Assembly (NCBI RefSeq): GCF_002211305.1
Contig: NZ_LOKW01000023.1
Location: forward strand, 186,001-250,000
From: Rhizobium sp. R634
GTDB taxonomy: Bacteria; Pseudomonadota; Alphaproteobacteria; Rhizobiales; Rhizobiaceae
DNA: 64,000 nt
Direction: 5' to 3'
The notes beneath the pieces are model-generated. The model was not told where the DNA came from and ran no database searches. It saw nothing but the letters and a program-made list of their open reading frames with translations. Shown piece by piece: positions 63,877 to 64,000 of the stretch; within the stretch, counting starts at the first letter, position 1, and each line of letters starts with the position of its first letter. The translations under genes and the position numbers were made by a program.

Positions 63877-64000
63877 TCATGACAACAATCGAGAACCTGC
63901 TGCCGAAATAAATCACCTGCCGGCTAACTCAGGTGGCGAAGCGATAGGCTGAATAGCTCGGAGGTAAAAGGTGATTCCTTCGCAAGGCAGGACGGACGTC

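Overview
The window looks like accessory DNA (a large plasmid, chromid or variable chromosomal arm) of an alphaproteobacterium of the Rhizobiales, most likely Rhizobium, Sinorhizobium or Agrobacterium. The evidence is high GC content, an imuA-imuB-dnaE2 cassette with a GTTC-N7-GTTC LexA box, a groESL operon with a CTTGAA-N17-CCANAT RpoH promoter, a Usg-family gene, a DUF982 protein, LigD, a fused TRAP permease and many importer-linked catabolic clusters. No rRNA, tRNA, CRISPR array, intact transposon or replication origin was seen.

Positions 1-9726 form a plus-strand catabolic operon for a four-carbon acid sugar (tetronate type). It holds the end of a sugar ABC importer, a NAD-dependent sugar-acid dehydrogenase of the epimerase fold, a GntR/FCD regulator, an isopropylmalate/tartrate-type dehydrogenase, a small monooxygenase-fold protein, a HAD type II hydrolase, an aldehyde dehydrogenase, a DUF1537 kinase (OtnK type) and an OtnC-type decarboxylase. 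It ends in a second, frameshifted copy of the epimerase-type dehydrogenase. A frameshifted DUF3422 gene follows.

Positions 11177-31406 are the most original part. A long minus-strand operon runs from a branched-chain-type substrate-binding protein through a crotonase, an SDR, an acyl-CoA ligase, an iron alcohol dehydrogenase, a thioesterase, a succinate-semialdehyde-type dehydrogenase and an adenylate kinase to an XdhC-like factor. The rest of the importer is divergent on the plus strand. Next come coxG, a CoxM/CoxS/CoxL-type molybdenum hydroxylase with an AttM-like lactonase gene inserted, a tandem HxlR regulator and a MocA-like cytidylyltransferase. A nearly identical 17-bp motif lies in the three divergent promoter regions (20550, 24961, 30657), so the whole block looks like one regulon. 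Lactonase, Fe-alcohol dehydrogenase and semialdehyde dehydrogenase are the same three activities as the blcABC (attKLM) gamma-butyrolactone pathway. I infer an undescribed route that hydroxylates and CoA-activates a substrate and drains through a lactone and 4-hydroxybutyrate to succinate.

Positions 31654-37079 hold a chemoreceptor and a TRAP importer with a GntR-like palindrome upstream. Positions 37351-48694 hold the SOS mutasome, small rhizobial genes, an MFS transporter and groESL with its heat-shock promoter. Positions 49025-60313 hold a hybrid histidine kinase, LigD, DinB with a LexA-like box, an SRAP peptidase and an APC permease coupled to a 36-residue membrane protein. The last 3.7 kb hold a Crp/Fnr regulator, a decayed LysR gene and several very small genes.
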